From NCBI GenBank assembly GCA_947651395.1, contig CANSYW010000012.1:1-56163 (forward strand): a stretch of DNA of 56,163 bases. Reading direction: 5' to 3'. The notes under the pieces were generated by a model that searched no databases, was not told the DNA's origin, and saw nothing but the letters and a program-made list of their open reading frames with translations. Both the position numbers and the translations under genes were made by a program. Source of the stretch: an uncultured Pseudoflavonifractor sp. (lineage in GTDB: Bacteria > Bacillota > Clostridia > Oscillospirales > Oscillospiraceae). Shown piece after piece: positions 1 through 6,793 of the stretch. Each line of letters opens with the position of its first letter. Position 1 is the first letter of the stretch.

Positions 1-120
1 GGGCGCGCGCCGGGGGGGGCCGCTCTCTGTTTATATTTTTTTTTTTATTTTATTCTATCGCCGCGGGCGGGGCGCCCCCCCCCCCCCCCCCCGCCCCCGA
101 TCTTTTTGTAAGGGAAAACC
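1..120. other. low-complexity contig end
   Basis: This stretch holds a G run, an A/T homopolymer run and a C run of about 20 bases (roughly 75-95) broken by single G residues. No gene or hairpin terminator is visible. Such runs beside a contig end are typical of assembly or base-calling error, so the sequence left of the SASP stop codon should not be trusted. No terminator for the SASP gene can be seen for this reason. Confidence 0.6.
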
Positions 121-312
121 TTACTTCATGCCGTTCTCGTAAGCCTCGATCATCTTCTTGACCATCTGGCCGCCGACAGAACCGGCCTGCTTGCTGGTCA
201 GGTCGCCATTGTAACCCTGCTTCAGAGTGACGCCCACCTCGTTGGCGGCCTCCATCTTGAACTTGTTGAGAGCCTCGCGGGCGCTGGGCACGACAGACTT
301 GTTGCTGGACAT
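121..312 (-). CDS. alpha/beta-type small acid-soluble spore protein
   Basis: A 63-residue DNA-binding protein that coats and protects forespore DNA and is degraded by the GPR protease at germination. The sequence has the family core: EALNKFKMEAANEVG near the N-terminus (GPR cleavage region), then the second conserved block with GGxMVKKMIEAYE near the C-terminus. I chose the ATG at 312 because AAGGAG lies 9 bases upstream; an in-frame ATG at 321 sits directly on that ribosome-binding site. Length matches the family (60-70 residues). A sigma-G-like promoter lies upstream. It marks the host as a spore former. Family assignment is secure; which paralogue it is cannot be told. Confidence 0.95.
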   Translation of the reverse strand: MSSNKSVVPSAREALNKFKMEAANEVGVTLKQGYNGDLTSKQAGSVGGQMVKKMIEAYENGMK

Positions 313-378
313 AATTCGCATCTCCTTCTCTTTTTTCTTTTTTTGTCTGGAAACTTTGTTGGATCGAGAATCCGAGCA

Positions 379-407
379 TAGTTTGACCCCGGCGCAATGA
401 GATATGC
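379..407 (-). promoter_or_regulatory. sigma-G-like promoter of the SASP gene
   Basis: On the minus strand GCATA (403-407) and CAAACTA (379-385) are separated by 17 bases. This resembles the sigma-G pattern GNATR-N18-CATNNTA with one base changed and one base shorter spacing. SASP genes are classic sigma-G targets, so position and gene content agree. Confidence 0.45.
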
Positions 408-416
408 GCCGGGGTC
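385..416. repeat. 12-bp perfect inverted repeat over the SASP promoter
   Basis: GACCCCGGCGCA (385-396) and TGCGCCGGGGTC (405-416) are perfect reverse complements around an 8-base loop. It lies between the unknown gene (stop at 445) and the SASP gene and overlaps the putative -35 box. No T-run follows on the minus strand, so it is a poor intrinsic terminator, although blocking read-through from the upstream gene remains possible. Confidence 0.5.
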
Positions 417-444
417 AATGGCAATTCATGGAGTTTTTCTTTTT

Positions 445-861
445 TTAACCGCTCTCCGTATCCACCAGGATATTGTCTGTGCCGTGCTGCTCAAATTCGG
501 CGATATAGGCCTCAATGCGGGAGGCCAGCTCCTGATAATTGCTCTCGTCGATGGGCACGTCGTCCATATCCCTTCTGGCCAGATCCTCAGCCAGGATATC
601 GAAAAAGACATTGTTTTCGTATTCGATAATGGCCTCGTGGATGCCCCCCTCGGCAAAGGCCTGGGACGGCACCGCCGCCCCCCGCCAATATTCGGTGAGG
701 GCGTCCATCCCCAGCTCCTTGGCCCGCTGGAACAGCAGGCTCTCCACCTCGTCATAGTCGGCGAAACGGTCGTCGCCCCGGGTGGAGTTCAGGATCCAGT
801 TCCCGATATAGGCCATATCCAGCAAGCGGCGAAACTGCTTGCGTGTCAACTCCAGTCGCAT
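445..861 (-). CDS. conserved hypothetical protein, 138 aa
   Basis: Not recognised. The product is acidic and probably all-helical, starting MRLELTRKQFRRLLDMAYIG and containing WRGAAVP in the middle. It has no signal peptide, membrane segment or cysteine motif, so it is probably cytoplasmic. I chose the ATG at 861: GAGGAGG lies about 9 bases upstream, whereas the in-frame ATG at 870 lies one base after it. A promoter with both consensus hexamers precedes it. It is monocistronic, and the next gene leftward (SASP) has its own promoter. No function can be assigned. Confidence 0.75.
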   Translation of the reverse strand: MRLELTRKQFRRLLDMAYIGNWILNSTRGDDRFADYDEVESLLFQRAKELGMDALTEYWRGAAVPSQAFAEGGIHEAIIEYENNVFFDILAEDLARRDMDDVPIDESNYQELASRIEAYIAEFEQHGTDNILVDTESG

Positions 862-920
862 GATGGACATACCTCCTCGCCCGCCGCGTCTCCGGGCTTT
901 GTTTCATTCTCATATCCCAT

Positions 921-948
921 ATTATAATCCTGTCTGGGAAAATGTCAA
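921..948 (-). promoter_or_regulatory. sigma-A promoter of the 138-aa gene
   Basis: On the minus strand TTGACA (943-948) and TATAAT (921-926) are both exact consensus hexamers with a 16-bp spacer, about 60 bases upstream of the ATG at 861. Confidence 0.8.
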
Positions 949-992
949 ACCGCTGACGGCGACGATTTTTGGAATGAGCGGAAAAAATCCAC

Positions 993-1021
993 TTGCCTTT
1001 CCTGAGAAAAGGACATATCAT
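993..1021 (+). promoter_or_regulatory. sigma-A promoter of murI
   Basis: TTGCCT (993-998), a 17-bp spacer and TATCAT (1016-1021) lie about 57 bases before the murI start, divergent from the promoter at 921-948. Confidence 0.6.
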
Positions 1022-1078
1022 AAGAAAGAAACGCATTCATAAAATATTTCCAGTCAGCCAGAGAAAGGAGTGAGACCC

Positions 1079-1891
1079 ATGGATCCAAGACCCATCGGCG
1101 TCTTCGATTCCGGCCTGGGAGGGCTCACCGCCCTACGGGAGCTACGGCGTCTGCTGCCGGGAGAACACTTCATTTATTTCGGCGATACCGGACGGGTGCC
1201 CTACGGCGGAAAGGGCCGGGAGATCATTCAGCACTACGCCCGTCAGGACGTGGCCTTTCTGCGCTCCTTTGACCCCAAGGCCATCGTCATCGCCTGCGGC
1301 ACCGTCTCCGCCAACGCCCTGGCGGAACTCACCGGAGACAACGACCTGCCCATCTTCGGTGTGGTGGGCCCCGCCGCCCAGGCCGCGGCGGCCGCCACCC
1401 GCAACGGCAGGGTGGGGGTCATCGCCACGGCGGCCTCCATCCGGTCGGGAGCCTACGAGGGACAGATCGCCCAGCTGGCCCCCCGGATCAAGGTCTGTCC
1501 CCAGGCCTGCCCCCTTTTCGTCCCCCTGGTGGAAAACGGCCGTTTTCGCCCCGGCGACAAAGTGGTGGAGCTGGTGGCGGAGGAATATCTCGCCCCTCTG
1601 CGCCAGGCCGGGGTGGACACCCTGGTGCTGGGCTGCACCCACTACCCCCTTCTGCGCGCCGTGATAGCCCAGACCATGGGGACTGAGGTAACGCTCATAG
1701 ACACCGGCGCCGTCTGTGCCGACCACGCCGTCCGGACCCTTTCCGCCCAGGGTCTCCTGGCGGACCGCGCCCAGGGCTCCTGCCGCTATTTCGTCAGCGA
1801 CTCCACCCAGGACTTCGCCCGTCTGGCCTCCATCTTCCTGGAGGGTGACATCGCGGGCGAGGTGACCCGGGTGGAGATCGAAAACTATTAG
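1079..1891 (+). CDS. murI: glutamate racemase
   Basis: Cofactor-independent racemase that converts L- to D-glutamate for peptidoglycan; cytoplasmic, 270 aa. Seen: the N-terminal FDSGLGG loop (residues 9-15), VPYG (40-43), the first catalytic cysteine C73 in IACGTVSA and the second, C186, in LGCTHYPLL. The usual ACNTA is ACGTV here; I believe this variant occurs in other Clostridia, from memory. Start: ATG at 1079 with AAAGGAG 8 bases upstream; the in-frame GTG at 1070 overlaps that site. Its TAG overlaps the stop codon of convergent rsmI by two bases, so the two genes share their ends with no terminator between them. Confidence 0.95.
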   Translation: MDPRPIGVFDSGLGGLTALRELRRLLPGEHFIYFGDTGRVPYGGKGREIIQHYARQDVAFLRSFDPKAIVIACGTVSANALAELTGDNDLPIFGVVGPAAQAAAAATRNGRVGVIATAASIRSGAYEGQIAQLAPRIKVCPQACPLFVPLVENGRFRPGDKVVELVAEEYLAPLRQAGVDTLVLGCTHYPLLRAVIAQTMGTEVTLIDTGAVCADHAVRTLSAQGLLADRAQGSCRYFVSDSTQDFARLASIFLEGDIAGEVTRVEIENY

Positions 1892-2721
1892 TCCCGCTTC
1901 ACCGCGGCGGCATAGAGCTCGTTGCGGGACAGCCCCAGAGCCTTGGCCGTCTCCTTCACCGCGTCCTTGCGGGAGAGGCCCTGTCCGCACAGCGCCTCCA
2001 CCCGCTCCAGAGCCTCCTCCAGGGAGGCTCTTTCCTCTTTTTGGGGCTCCGCCCCCTCCAAGACCAGTACAAACTCCCCCCGGGGAGACTCCCCCTGATA
2101 GTGCTCCACCGCCTCTCCCAGGGTGGTGCGGAGGATCTCCTCGTGGAGCTTGGTCAGCTCCCGGCACAGCGCCACCCGCCGGTCGGCCCCAAAGATCTCC
2201 CTCAGGTCGGCCAGGGTGGCCAGCAGCTTGTGGGGGGCCTCGTAAAAGATCATGGTCCGCTCCTCCGCCGCCAACCCCTCCAGCTGGGCCCGGCGGTTTT
2301 TCCTGTTCATGGGGAGGAAGCCCTCAAAGGTAAAACGACCTGTGGGCAGTCCGGAGACGCTGAGGGCGGTGACCAGAGCGCAGGGCCCCGGCAGAGCGGT
2401 GACCTCCACCCCCCGGCCGGCACACAGCGCCACCAGATCCTCCCCCGGATCGGAGACGGCGGGAGTGCCCGCGTCCGTCACCAGGGCCACATCCTCCCCG
2501 GCGAGCAGCCGCTCCACGATCTGCTCCCCCGCCTGGTCGGTGTTGTGGCGATAGTAGCTCACCAGAGGCTTTTTCAGCCCCAGGTGGTTGAGCAGTTTCA
2601 GGGTGACCCGGGTGTCCTCGGCGGCGATGAGATCCACCGCCTCCAGCACCTGCGCCGCGCGGCGGGAGATGTCCCCCAGATTGCCGATGGGGGTGGGGAC
2701 CAGATAGAGTGTTCCGGCCAT
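1888..2721 (-). CDS. rsmI: 16S rRNA (cytidine1402-2'-O)-methyltransferase
   Basis: SAM-dependent methyltransferase of the tetrapyrrole-methylase fold that 2'-O-methylates C1402 in the 30S P site. Seen: VPTPIGNLGD at residues 8-17, the EDTR box, DAGTPAVSDPG and the FYEAPHK segment; 277 aa is the normal length. It is the last gene of the thyA-folA-Nudix-trmN6 operon, 13 bases after trmN6. In Bacillus the rsmI orthologue (yabC) also sits beside a trmN6-like gene (yabB), which supports both calls. The 3' end overlaps that of murI. Confidence 0.95.
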   Translation of the reverse strand: MAGTLYLVPTPIGNLGDISRRAAQVLEAVDLIAAEDTRVTLKLLNHLGLKKPLVSYYRHNTDQAGEQIVERLLAGEDVALVTDAGTPAVSDPGEDLVALCAGRGVEVTALPGPCALVTALSVSGLPTGRFTFEGFLPMNRKNRRAQLEGLAAEERTMIFYEAPHKLLATLADLREIFGADRRVALCRELTKLHEEILRTTLGEAVEHYQGESPRGEFVLVLEGAEPQKEERASLEEALERVEALCGQGLSRKDAVKETAKALGLSRNELYAAAVKRD

Positions 2722-2734
2722 AGCAAGGCCTCCT

Positions 2735-3358
2735 TTACAGGTGATCGGGCAGCAGCTTCAGCCCCGGTCTTCCCCCCTTCACCGCCTCCAGCAGTACGGC
2801 GTAGGGCTCCTTTTCCGGACGGCGGCGGCACAGCCGGAGCCGCTTGGGCTCCAGGCCCTCCCTTTGGAGCGCGTCCATCAGCTCCGCCAGCCGTTTGGGA
2901 TCATAGACCAGGGCGAATCGTCCCTTGCAGTTCAGGGCCCGCCCCGCGGCGGCGCACAGCGCCGGCAGAGGACACCCCTCCATCCGGCCCGGCCCACCCC
3001 GGGCCCCGCTGCCCTGGGCATACCAGGGCGGGTTGGACACAACGAGATCTGCCCTGGGAAGGGCTGTCTCCCGAAGATCTCCGGTGAGGATCTCCCCCGC
3101 CAGAGCGTTGGCCGCCAGGTTCTCCCGGGCCAGCCGGGCGGCGTTGGGGTCAAGCTCCACGCCGAACAGAGCGGCGGAGGGCTCCCGCTCCCCGCACAGC
3201 AGCAGCAACAGCCCCGCCCCGCAGCCCAGATCCAGCACCCGGTCATTTTTCTTCAGCGTGCAGAACTCCCCAAGAGCCAGAGAGTCCGCCCCCAGGGGAA
3301 AACAGGTCTCATCCCAGCGGTAGGTGTACTGCCCCAACCGCTCCTCGCCGCCCCTCAC
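2735..3358 (-). CDS. trmN6: tRNA1(Val) (adenine37-N6)-methyltransferase family (YabB)
   Basis: Rossmann-fold SAM methyltransferase, 207 aa. Seen: the SAM-binding motif VLDLGCGAGLLLLL, acidic motif FGVELDP, and the N6-adenine catalytic motif SNPPWY, preceded by the family lead-in RWDETCFPLGADSLAL. The frame is open further upstream, but that part overlaps the Nudix gene in another frame. I place the start at GTG 3358, whose GTGA overlaps the Nudix stop by 4 bases. The target in Gram-positives is predicted from homology only; the gene order with rsmI supports it. Confidence 0.85.
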   Translation of the reverse strand: MRGGEERLGQYTYRWDETCFPLGADSLALGEFCTLKKNDRVLDLGCGAGLLLLLCGEREPSAALFGVELDPNAARLARENLAANALAGEILTGDLRETALPRADLVVSNPPWYAQGSGARGGPGRMEGCPLPALCAAAGRALNCKGRFALVYDPKRLAELMDALQREGLEPKRLRLCRRRPEKEPYAVLLEAVKGGRPGLKLLPDHL

Positions 3359-3924
3359 AGCCCCAGAAGCTCCCGGCCCCGGGAGAGCAGCTTGGTGTAG
3401 ACGGGATCCATCTGCCACTCCCTGGTCAGCTCCAAAAGCCGGTCCGCCGGAAGCCAGTCCACCGCGGTGTTCTCCCCTTCCCGGACGGTCAGAGGGCCCT
3501 CCCGGTCGGCGGTGAGCAGATAGGACGCGTTGAGATGCAGATGACTGGGCACATAGACCCCCCGCTTCCTGTGGCCCCACACGGGCAGGATCTCCAGGGA
3601 GGCCATCTTCTCCGACAGGGGCCGGATATGCGCCGCCCCCGTCTCCTCCCAGGCCTCCTTCAAGGCCACCTTCAAAAGGTCGCTCTCCCCGTCGGCGTGA
3701 CCTCCCGTCCAGGCCCATACCCGGTAGAGGTCATGGTGGGCCATGAGCACCCATTTTCCATCGGTGCTGAGAATAAAGCCCGAGGCGGTCATGTGGGCCG
3801 CCCGGTTCTCCCGCAGCAAAATGTTCTCCGGGCAGCGGCGGATATAGTCCAGGATGATCTCCTTCTCCGCCGCCTCGGCCTCACAGCGGGGGACATAGGC
3901 GGCGATCTCCTCCACATAGTTCAT
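3355..3924 (-). CDS. Nudix hydrolase
   Basis: 189-aa Nudix-fold hydrolase of unknown substrate (family members cleave nucleoside diphosphates linked to X). The Nudix box is recognisable as GHADGESDLL...KEAWEETGA but deviates from G-x5-E-x7-REUxEExGU: the first glutamate position is Ser (a Glu sits one residue earlier) and the REU arginine is Lys. The EE pair that holds the metal is intact. It sits 12 bases after folA and overlaps trmN6 by 4 bases, so it is cotranscribed with thymidylate and folate genes. A role in clearing nucleotides or pterin phosphates is possible but unproven. Confidence 0.85.
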   Translation of the reverse strand: MNYVEEIAAYVPRCEAEAAEKEIILDYIRRCPENILLRENRAAHMTASGFILSTDGKWVLMAHHDLYRVWAWTGGHADGESDLLKVALKEAWEETGAAHIRPLSEKMASLEILPVWGHRKRGVYVPSHLHLNASYLLTADREGPLTVREGENTAVDWLPADRLLELTREWQMDPVYTKLLSRGRELLGL

Positions 3925-3936
3925 ACTGCGCTCCTC

Positions 3937-4416
3937 TCAGCCCTTGCGGGCATAGGTCACATACCGGAAGGAGAGGCCGTTCTCCTCCAGGATGGGCCCC
4001 TCCTCCGTCTTTTCCCAGGCGGGATCGGCGTCCAGGTTCGGGAACCAGACGTCGGCAGGCCGGGCAGTCAACACCTTGGTCACATAGACGGTATCGCAAA
4101 ATTCCAAAAACTCTTTGTATATTTCTCCGCCGCCAATTACAGCAGCGTCATCAATTCCAGCCTTCAAAAGCCGGGGGACATCAGAAAAGACCTCCCCTCC
4201 CTCCACCGTGAAGGAGGGATCCCGGGAGAGGATCAGGTTCCGCCGACCGGGCAGGGGGCGGCCGCCGGGAAAGGTGGAGAGGGTCTTCCTCCCCAGGATC
4301 ACCGGACGGCCCAGGGTCAGCTCCTTAAACCGTTTCAGATCGGCTGAGATGCGAAAGAGAAGCTGTCCCCGACAGCCGATGGCCCAGTTCTCATCCACCG
4401 CCACAATGGCCTTCAT
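3937..4416 (-). CDS. folA: dihydrofolate reductase
   Basis: NADPH-dependent reduction of dihydrofolate to tetrahydrofolate, regenerating the cofactor oxidised by ThyA. 159 aa, normal length. Seen: MKAIVAVDENWAIG at the N-terminus, LGRKTLSTFPGGRPLPGR (NADPH binding) and VIGGGEIYKEFL (second nucleotide-binding motif). The start codon overlaps the thyA stop by 4 bases (ATGA), indicating translational coupling, which fits the shared folate cycle. Confidence 0.95.
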   Translation of the reverse strand: MKAIVAVDENWAIGCRGQLLFRISADLKRFKELTLGRPVILGRKTLSTFPGGRPLPGRRNLILSRDPSFTVEGGEVFSDVPRLLKAGIDDAAVIGGGEIYKEFLEFCDTVYVTKVLTARPADVWFPNLDADPAWEKTEEGPILEENGLSFRYVTYARKG

Positions 4417-5243
4417 ACCGCCACCTCGATCTTTCCCTCCAGTTCATGATACCGGTAGCCCTCCAACCGGAAGGAGTTTTTGGTGAAGGCGTAGAAGTCG
4501 GTGACCCCGGGGTCCATCCACAGCTGGGGGGCCTCATAGGGCTCCCGCCGGAGGAGCTCCTCCACAAGGGGCACATGGCGGTCATAGATGTGGCAGTCGG
4601 CAATGACGTGGATCAGTTCCCCCGCCTCCAGGCCGGAGACCTGGGCAAACATCATCAGCAGCGCGGCATACTGCATCACATTCCAGCCGTTGGCGGTGAG
4701 CATGTCCTGACTGCGCTGGTTCAAAATACCGTTGAGGGTATTGCCCGAGACGTTGAAGGTCATGGAGTAGGCGCAGGGCTGAAGCCCCATCTCCTTCAGG
4801 TCGTGGTGGTTGAAGATATTGGTGACCATCCGCCGGGAGGCGGGGTTTTCCCGCAGGGTCTTCAGGATCCAGTCCACCTGATCCATCCGCCCCTCGGGGA
4901 AGTCGTACTTCACCCCCAGCTGATAGCCGTAGGCCTTGCCGATGGAACCCCTCTCATCCGCCCAGGCGTCCCAGACATGACTTCCCAGGTCACGGATATT
5001 GTTGGACTTCTTCTGCCAGATCCAAAGAAGCTCGTCCACAGCGCTTTTCAGGTACTGACGCCGCACCGTGAGGATAGGGAACTCCTCCCGAAGATCGTAT
5101 CGATCCACCACACCGAAAAGCTTGACGGTGTGGGCCGGGGTACCGTCGGCCCACCGGGGACGGACCTCCCGGTCGGTGTCCCAAACGCCCTTTTCTAAAA
5201 TATCCCGGCAATTCTGAAGGAACAGTTCGTCGGCACGGCTCAT
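4413..5243 (-). CDS. thyA: thymidylate synthase
   Basis: Methylates dUMP to dTMP using methylene-tetrahydrofolate. 276 aa. Seen: the catalytic cysteine C157 in LQPCAYSM, the dUMP-binding RSQDM segment and the C-terminal Tyr-rich region. The residue after PC is Ala where many ThyA have His. Start: ATG 5243 with AAAGGAGG upstream. It is the first gene of a five-gene leftward operon (thyA, folA, Nudix, trmN6, rsmI) with a recognisable promoter at 5274-5302. Confidence 0.95.
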   Translation of the reverse strand: MSRADELFLQNCRDILEKGVWDTDREVRPRWADGTPAHTVKLFGVVDRYDLREEFPILTVRRQYLKSAVDELLWIWQKKSNNIRDLGSHVWDAWADERGSIGKAYGYQLGVKYDFPEGRMDQVDWILKTLRENPASRRMVTNIFNHHDLKEMGLQPCAYSMTFNVSGNTLNGILNQRSQDMLTANGWNVMQYAALLMMFAQVSGLEAGELIHVIADCHIYDRHVPLVEELLRREPYEAPQLWMDPGVTDFYAFTKNSFRLEGYRYHELEGKIEVAV

Positions 5244-5273
5244 GGCGGCGGCCTCCTTTTGCGCTTTTCGTCT

Positions 5274-5302
5274 ATCATATCAGAAAGGAATGCTCCGGGC
5301 AA
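5274..5302 (-). promoter_or_regulatory. promoter of the thyA operon
   Basis: Minus strand: TTGCCC (5297-5302), 17-bp spacer, TATGAT (5274-5279), about 30 bases upstream of the thyA ATG. Confidence 0.6.
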
Positions 5303-5334
5303 GTCCCACATCCCCTTCCCGCCCTTTTTCATGA

Positions 5335-5368
5335 AAAACGGCGTTCCGGAATGCCCGGAACGCCGTTT
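5335..5368 (-). terminator. intrinsic terminator of ilvE
   Basis: AAACGGCGTTCCGG and CCGGAACGCCGTTT form a near-perfect hairpin with a 4-base loop, followed on the minus strand by TTTTT. It separates ilvE from the thyA promoter. Confidence 0.9.
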
Positions 5369-5388
5369 GGTTCTCTCTTTCCTTTCCC

Positions 5389-6456
5389 TCAGCACACCTT
5401 TACCGTCCAGCCGTGCTCGTCGGGGAGGGTGCCCCACTGGATGCCGGTGAGGGTGTCGTAGAGCTTCTGGGTCAGGCTGCCGATCTTTCCGCCGTTGACG
5501 GTGACGCTCTTGCCCTCCCAGCCCATCTCACCGATGGAGGAGACCACGGCGGCGGTGCCGGTGCCCCAGGCCTCGTCCAGCTTGCCCGCCTGAGCGGCGT
5601 CAAAAAGCTCCCGGGCGGTAATGAGCCGCTCCTCCACCGGGACGCCCCAGCTCCTGATGAGCTCAATGCAGCTCTTCCGGGTGATGCCGGGAAGCACAGA
5701 CCCCGTCAGCTCGGGGGTGATGACGGTGCCGTCCACCTGGAACATCACGTTCATGGAGCCCACTTCCTCAATGTACTTGCGCTCCACGCCGTCCAGCCAG
5801 AGCACCTGGGCGTAGCCCTGCTCCTCGGCCCGCTCGCCGGCCCGGATGGAGGCGGCGTAGTTGCCGCCGCACTTGGTGTAGCCGGTGCCGCCCCGGACGG
5901 CCCGGACGTCCTCGTCCTCCACATAGATGCGCACCGGATTGATCCCCTCGGCATAGTATGCCCCCACAGGGCAGCAGATCACGGCGAAGAGATAGGTGTG
6001 GGAGGCGTGGACCCCCAGGGTGGGGTCGGTGGCGATGATAAAGGGCCGGATATAGAGGCTGGTTCCCGGCTCAGCGGGCACCCAGTCCGCCTCCAGCTTC
6101 ACCAGCTGTTTGATGGCCTCCACCACCGTGTCGGGATCCACGGGGGGAATACACAGCCGCTCGCAGGAGTTCTTGAGCCGCAGGGCGTTCTCCATGGGCC
6201 GGAACAGCTGCACCCCGCCGTCGGGGGTACGGTAAGCCTTCATCCCCTCGAAGACCTCCTGGGCATAGTGGAGCACCATGGAGCTGGGATCCAGTTCGAA
6301 GGGCCCATAGGGAACGATGCGCCCATCGTGCCAGCCCTTTCCGGTCTCATAATTCATCAAAAACATATGGTCGGTAAAGCTCCGCCCAAAGATCAGGGTC
6401 TTGGGATCGGGCTTCGGCTTCAGCGCGGAGGCCCGGGTGACGGGAAATTCCTGCAT
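5389..6456 (-). CDS. ilvE: branched-chain amino acid aminotransferase
   Basis: PLP enzyme (fold type IV) catalysing the last step of Leu/Ile/Val synthesis. 355 aa, the group II (eukaryote/Firmicute-like) length. Seen: YAQEVFEGMKAYR (64-76), the Schiff-base lysine K195 in GGTGYTKCGGNYAAS, the SMNVMF region, and LPGITRKSCIEL. Monocistronic, with its own promoter and terminator. No T-box is visible in the short leader; a palindrome over the -10 box (6508-6536) is the only regulatory candidate. Confidence 0.95.
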   Translation of the reverse strand: MQEFPVTRASALKPKPDPKTLIFGRSFTDHMFLMNYETGKGWHDGRIVPYGPFELDPSSMVLHYAQEVFEGMKAYRTPDGGVQLFRPMENALRLKNSCERLCIPPVDPDTVVEAIKQLVKLEADWVPAEPGTSLYIRPFIIATDPTLGVHASHTYLFAVICCPVGAYYAEGINPVRIYVEDEDVRAVRGGTGYTKCGGNYAASIRAGERAEEQGYAQVLWLDGVERKYIEEVGSMNVMFQVDGTVITPELTGSVLPGITRKSCIELIRSWGVPVEERLITARELFDAAQAGKLDEAWGTGTAAVVSSIGEMGWEGKSVTVNGGKIGSLTQKLYDTLTGIQWGTLPDEHGWTVKVC

Positions 6457-6507
6457 ATGGACTGCCTTCTTTCCTCATTAAATTCTCTTGGCGTCCAAAG
6501 ACGCGGA

Positions 6508-6536
6508 TGGGATGGAGCTATTATACGCCCATCCCA
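6508..6536. promoter_or_regulatory. putative operator over the ilvE -10 box
   Basis: TGGGATGG (6508-6515) and CCATCCCA (6529-6536) are perfect inverted half-sites 13 bp apart. They bracket the -10 hexamer of the leftward ilvE promoter. A repressor bound here would block initiation. The cognate factor is unknown. Confidence 0.4.
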
Positions 6537-6548
6537 CCCCCCACGCAA
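6520..6548 (-). promoter_or_regulatory. ilvE promoter
   Basis: Minus strand: TTGCGT (6543-6548), exact 17-bp spacer, consensus TATAAT (6520-6525), about 55 bases upstream of the ilvE ATG. Confidence 0.65.
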
Positions 6549-6599
6549 GAGGGAATTTAACCAATTGCGCCGCTAAAGTGTCCCTCCCCCATTTTTCTC

Positions 6600-6748
6600 T
6601 TGCTTTTTTCCCGGGTCTGTGATACAGTATCTCACATCTAAAAAACGCAAAGGATCGGTGAGCCCTCGTGGACGAACCTCCCCCCAGTCCCGCATCTATA
6701 ACCCGCTTTTTTCCGGACAGTCTTACTCATGGGTAGGACTGTCCTTTT
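6600..6748 (+). promoter_or_regulatory. leader with promoter-like boxes and terminator-like hairpin
   Basis: This region lies before the CNNM-type transporter gene. TTGCTT (6600-6605), 17 bp and TACAGT (6623-6628) could be a promoter. About 80 bases of G/C-rich sequence follow, with possible pairing of CGGGT (6612-6616) to ACCCG (about 6701-6705). It ends in the hairpin GGACAGTC (6715-6722) / GACTGTCC (6737-6744) followed by TTTT. A terminator between promoter and gene suggests attenuation. I could not match it to a known riboswitch class. Confidence 0.35.
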
Positions 6749-6793
6749 GTGCTCTTTTAGCAAATGTATGAAACGGAGTGTGAGCTTTCCTCT

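Noticed and set aside
75-95. C/G homopolymer as a functional G-quadruplex
   Set aside because: Single long run at a contig edge, next to other homopolymers; an artefact is more likely.
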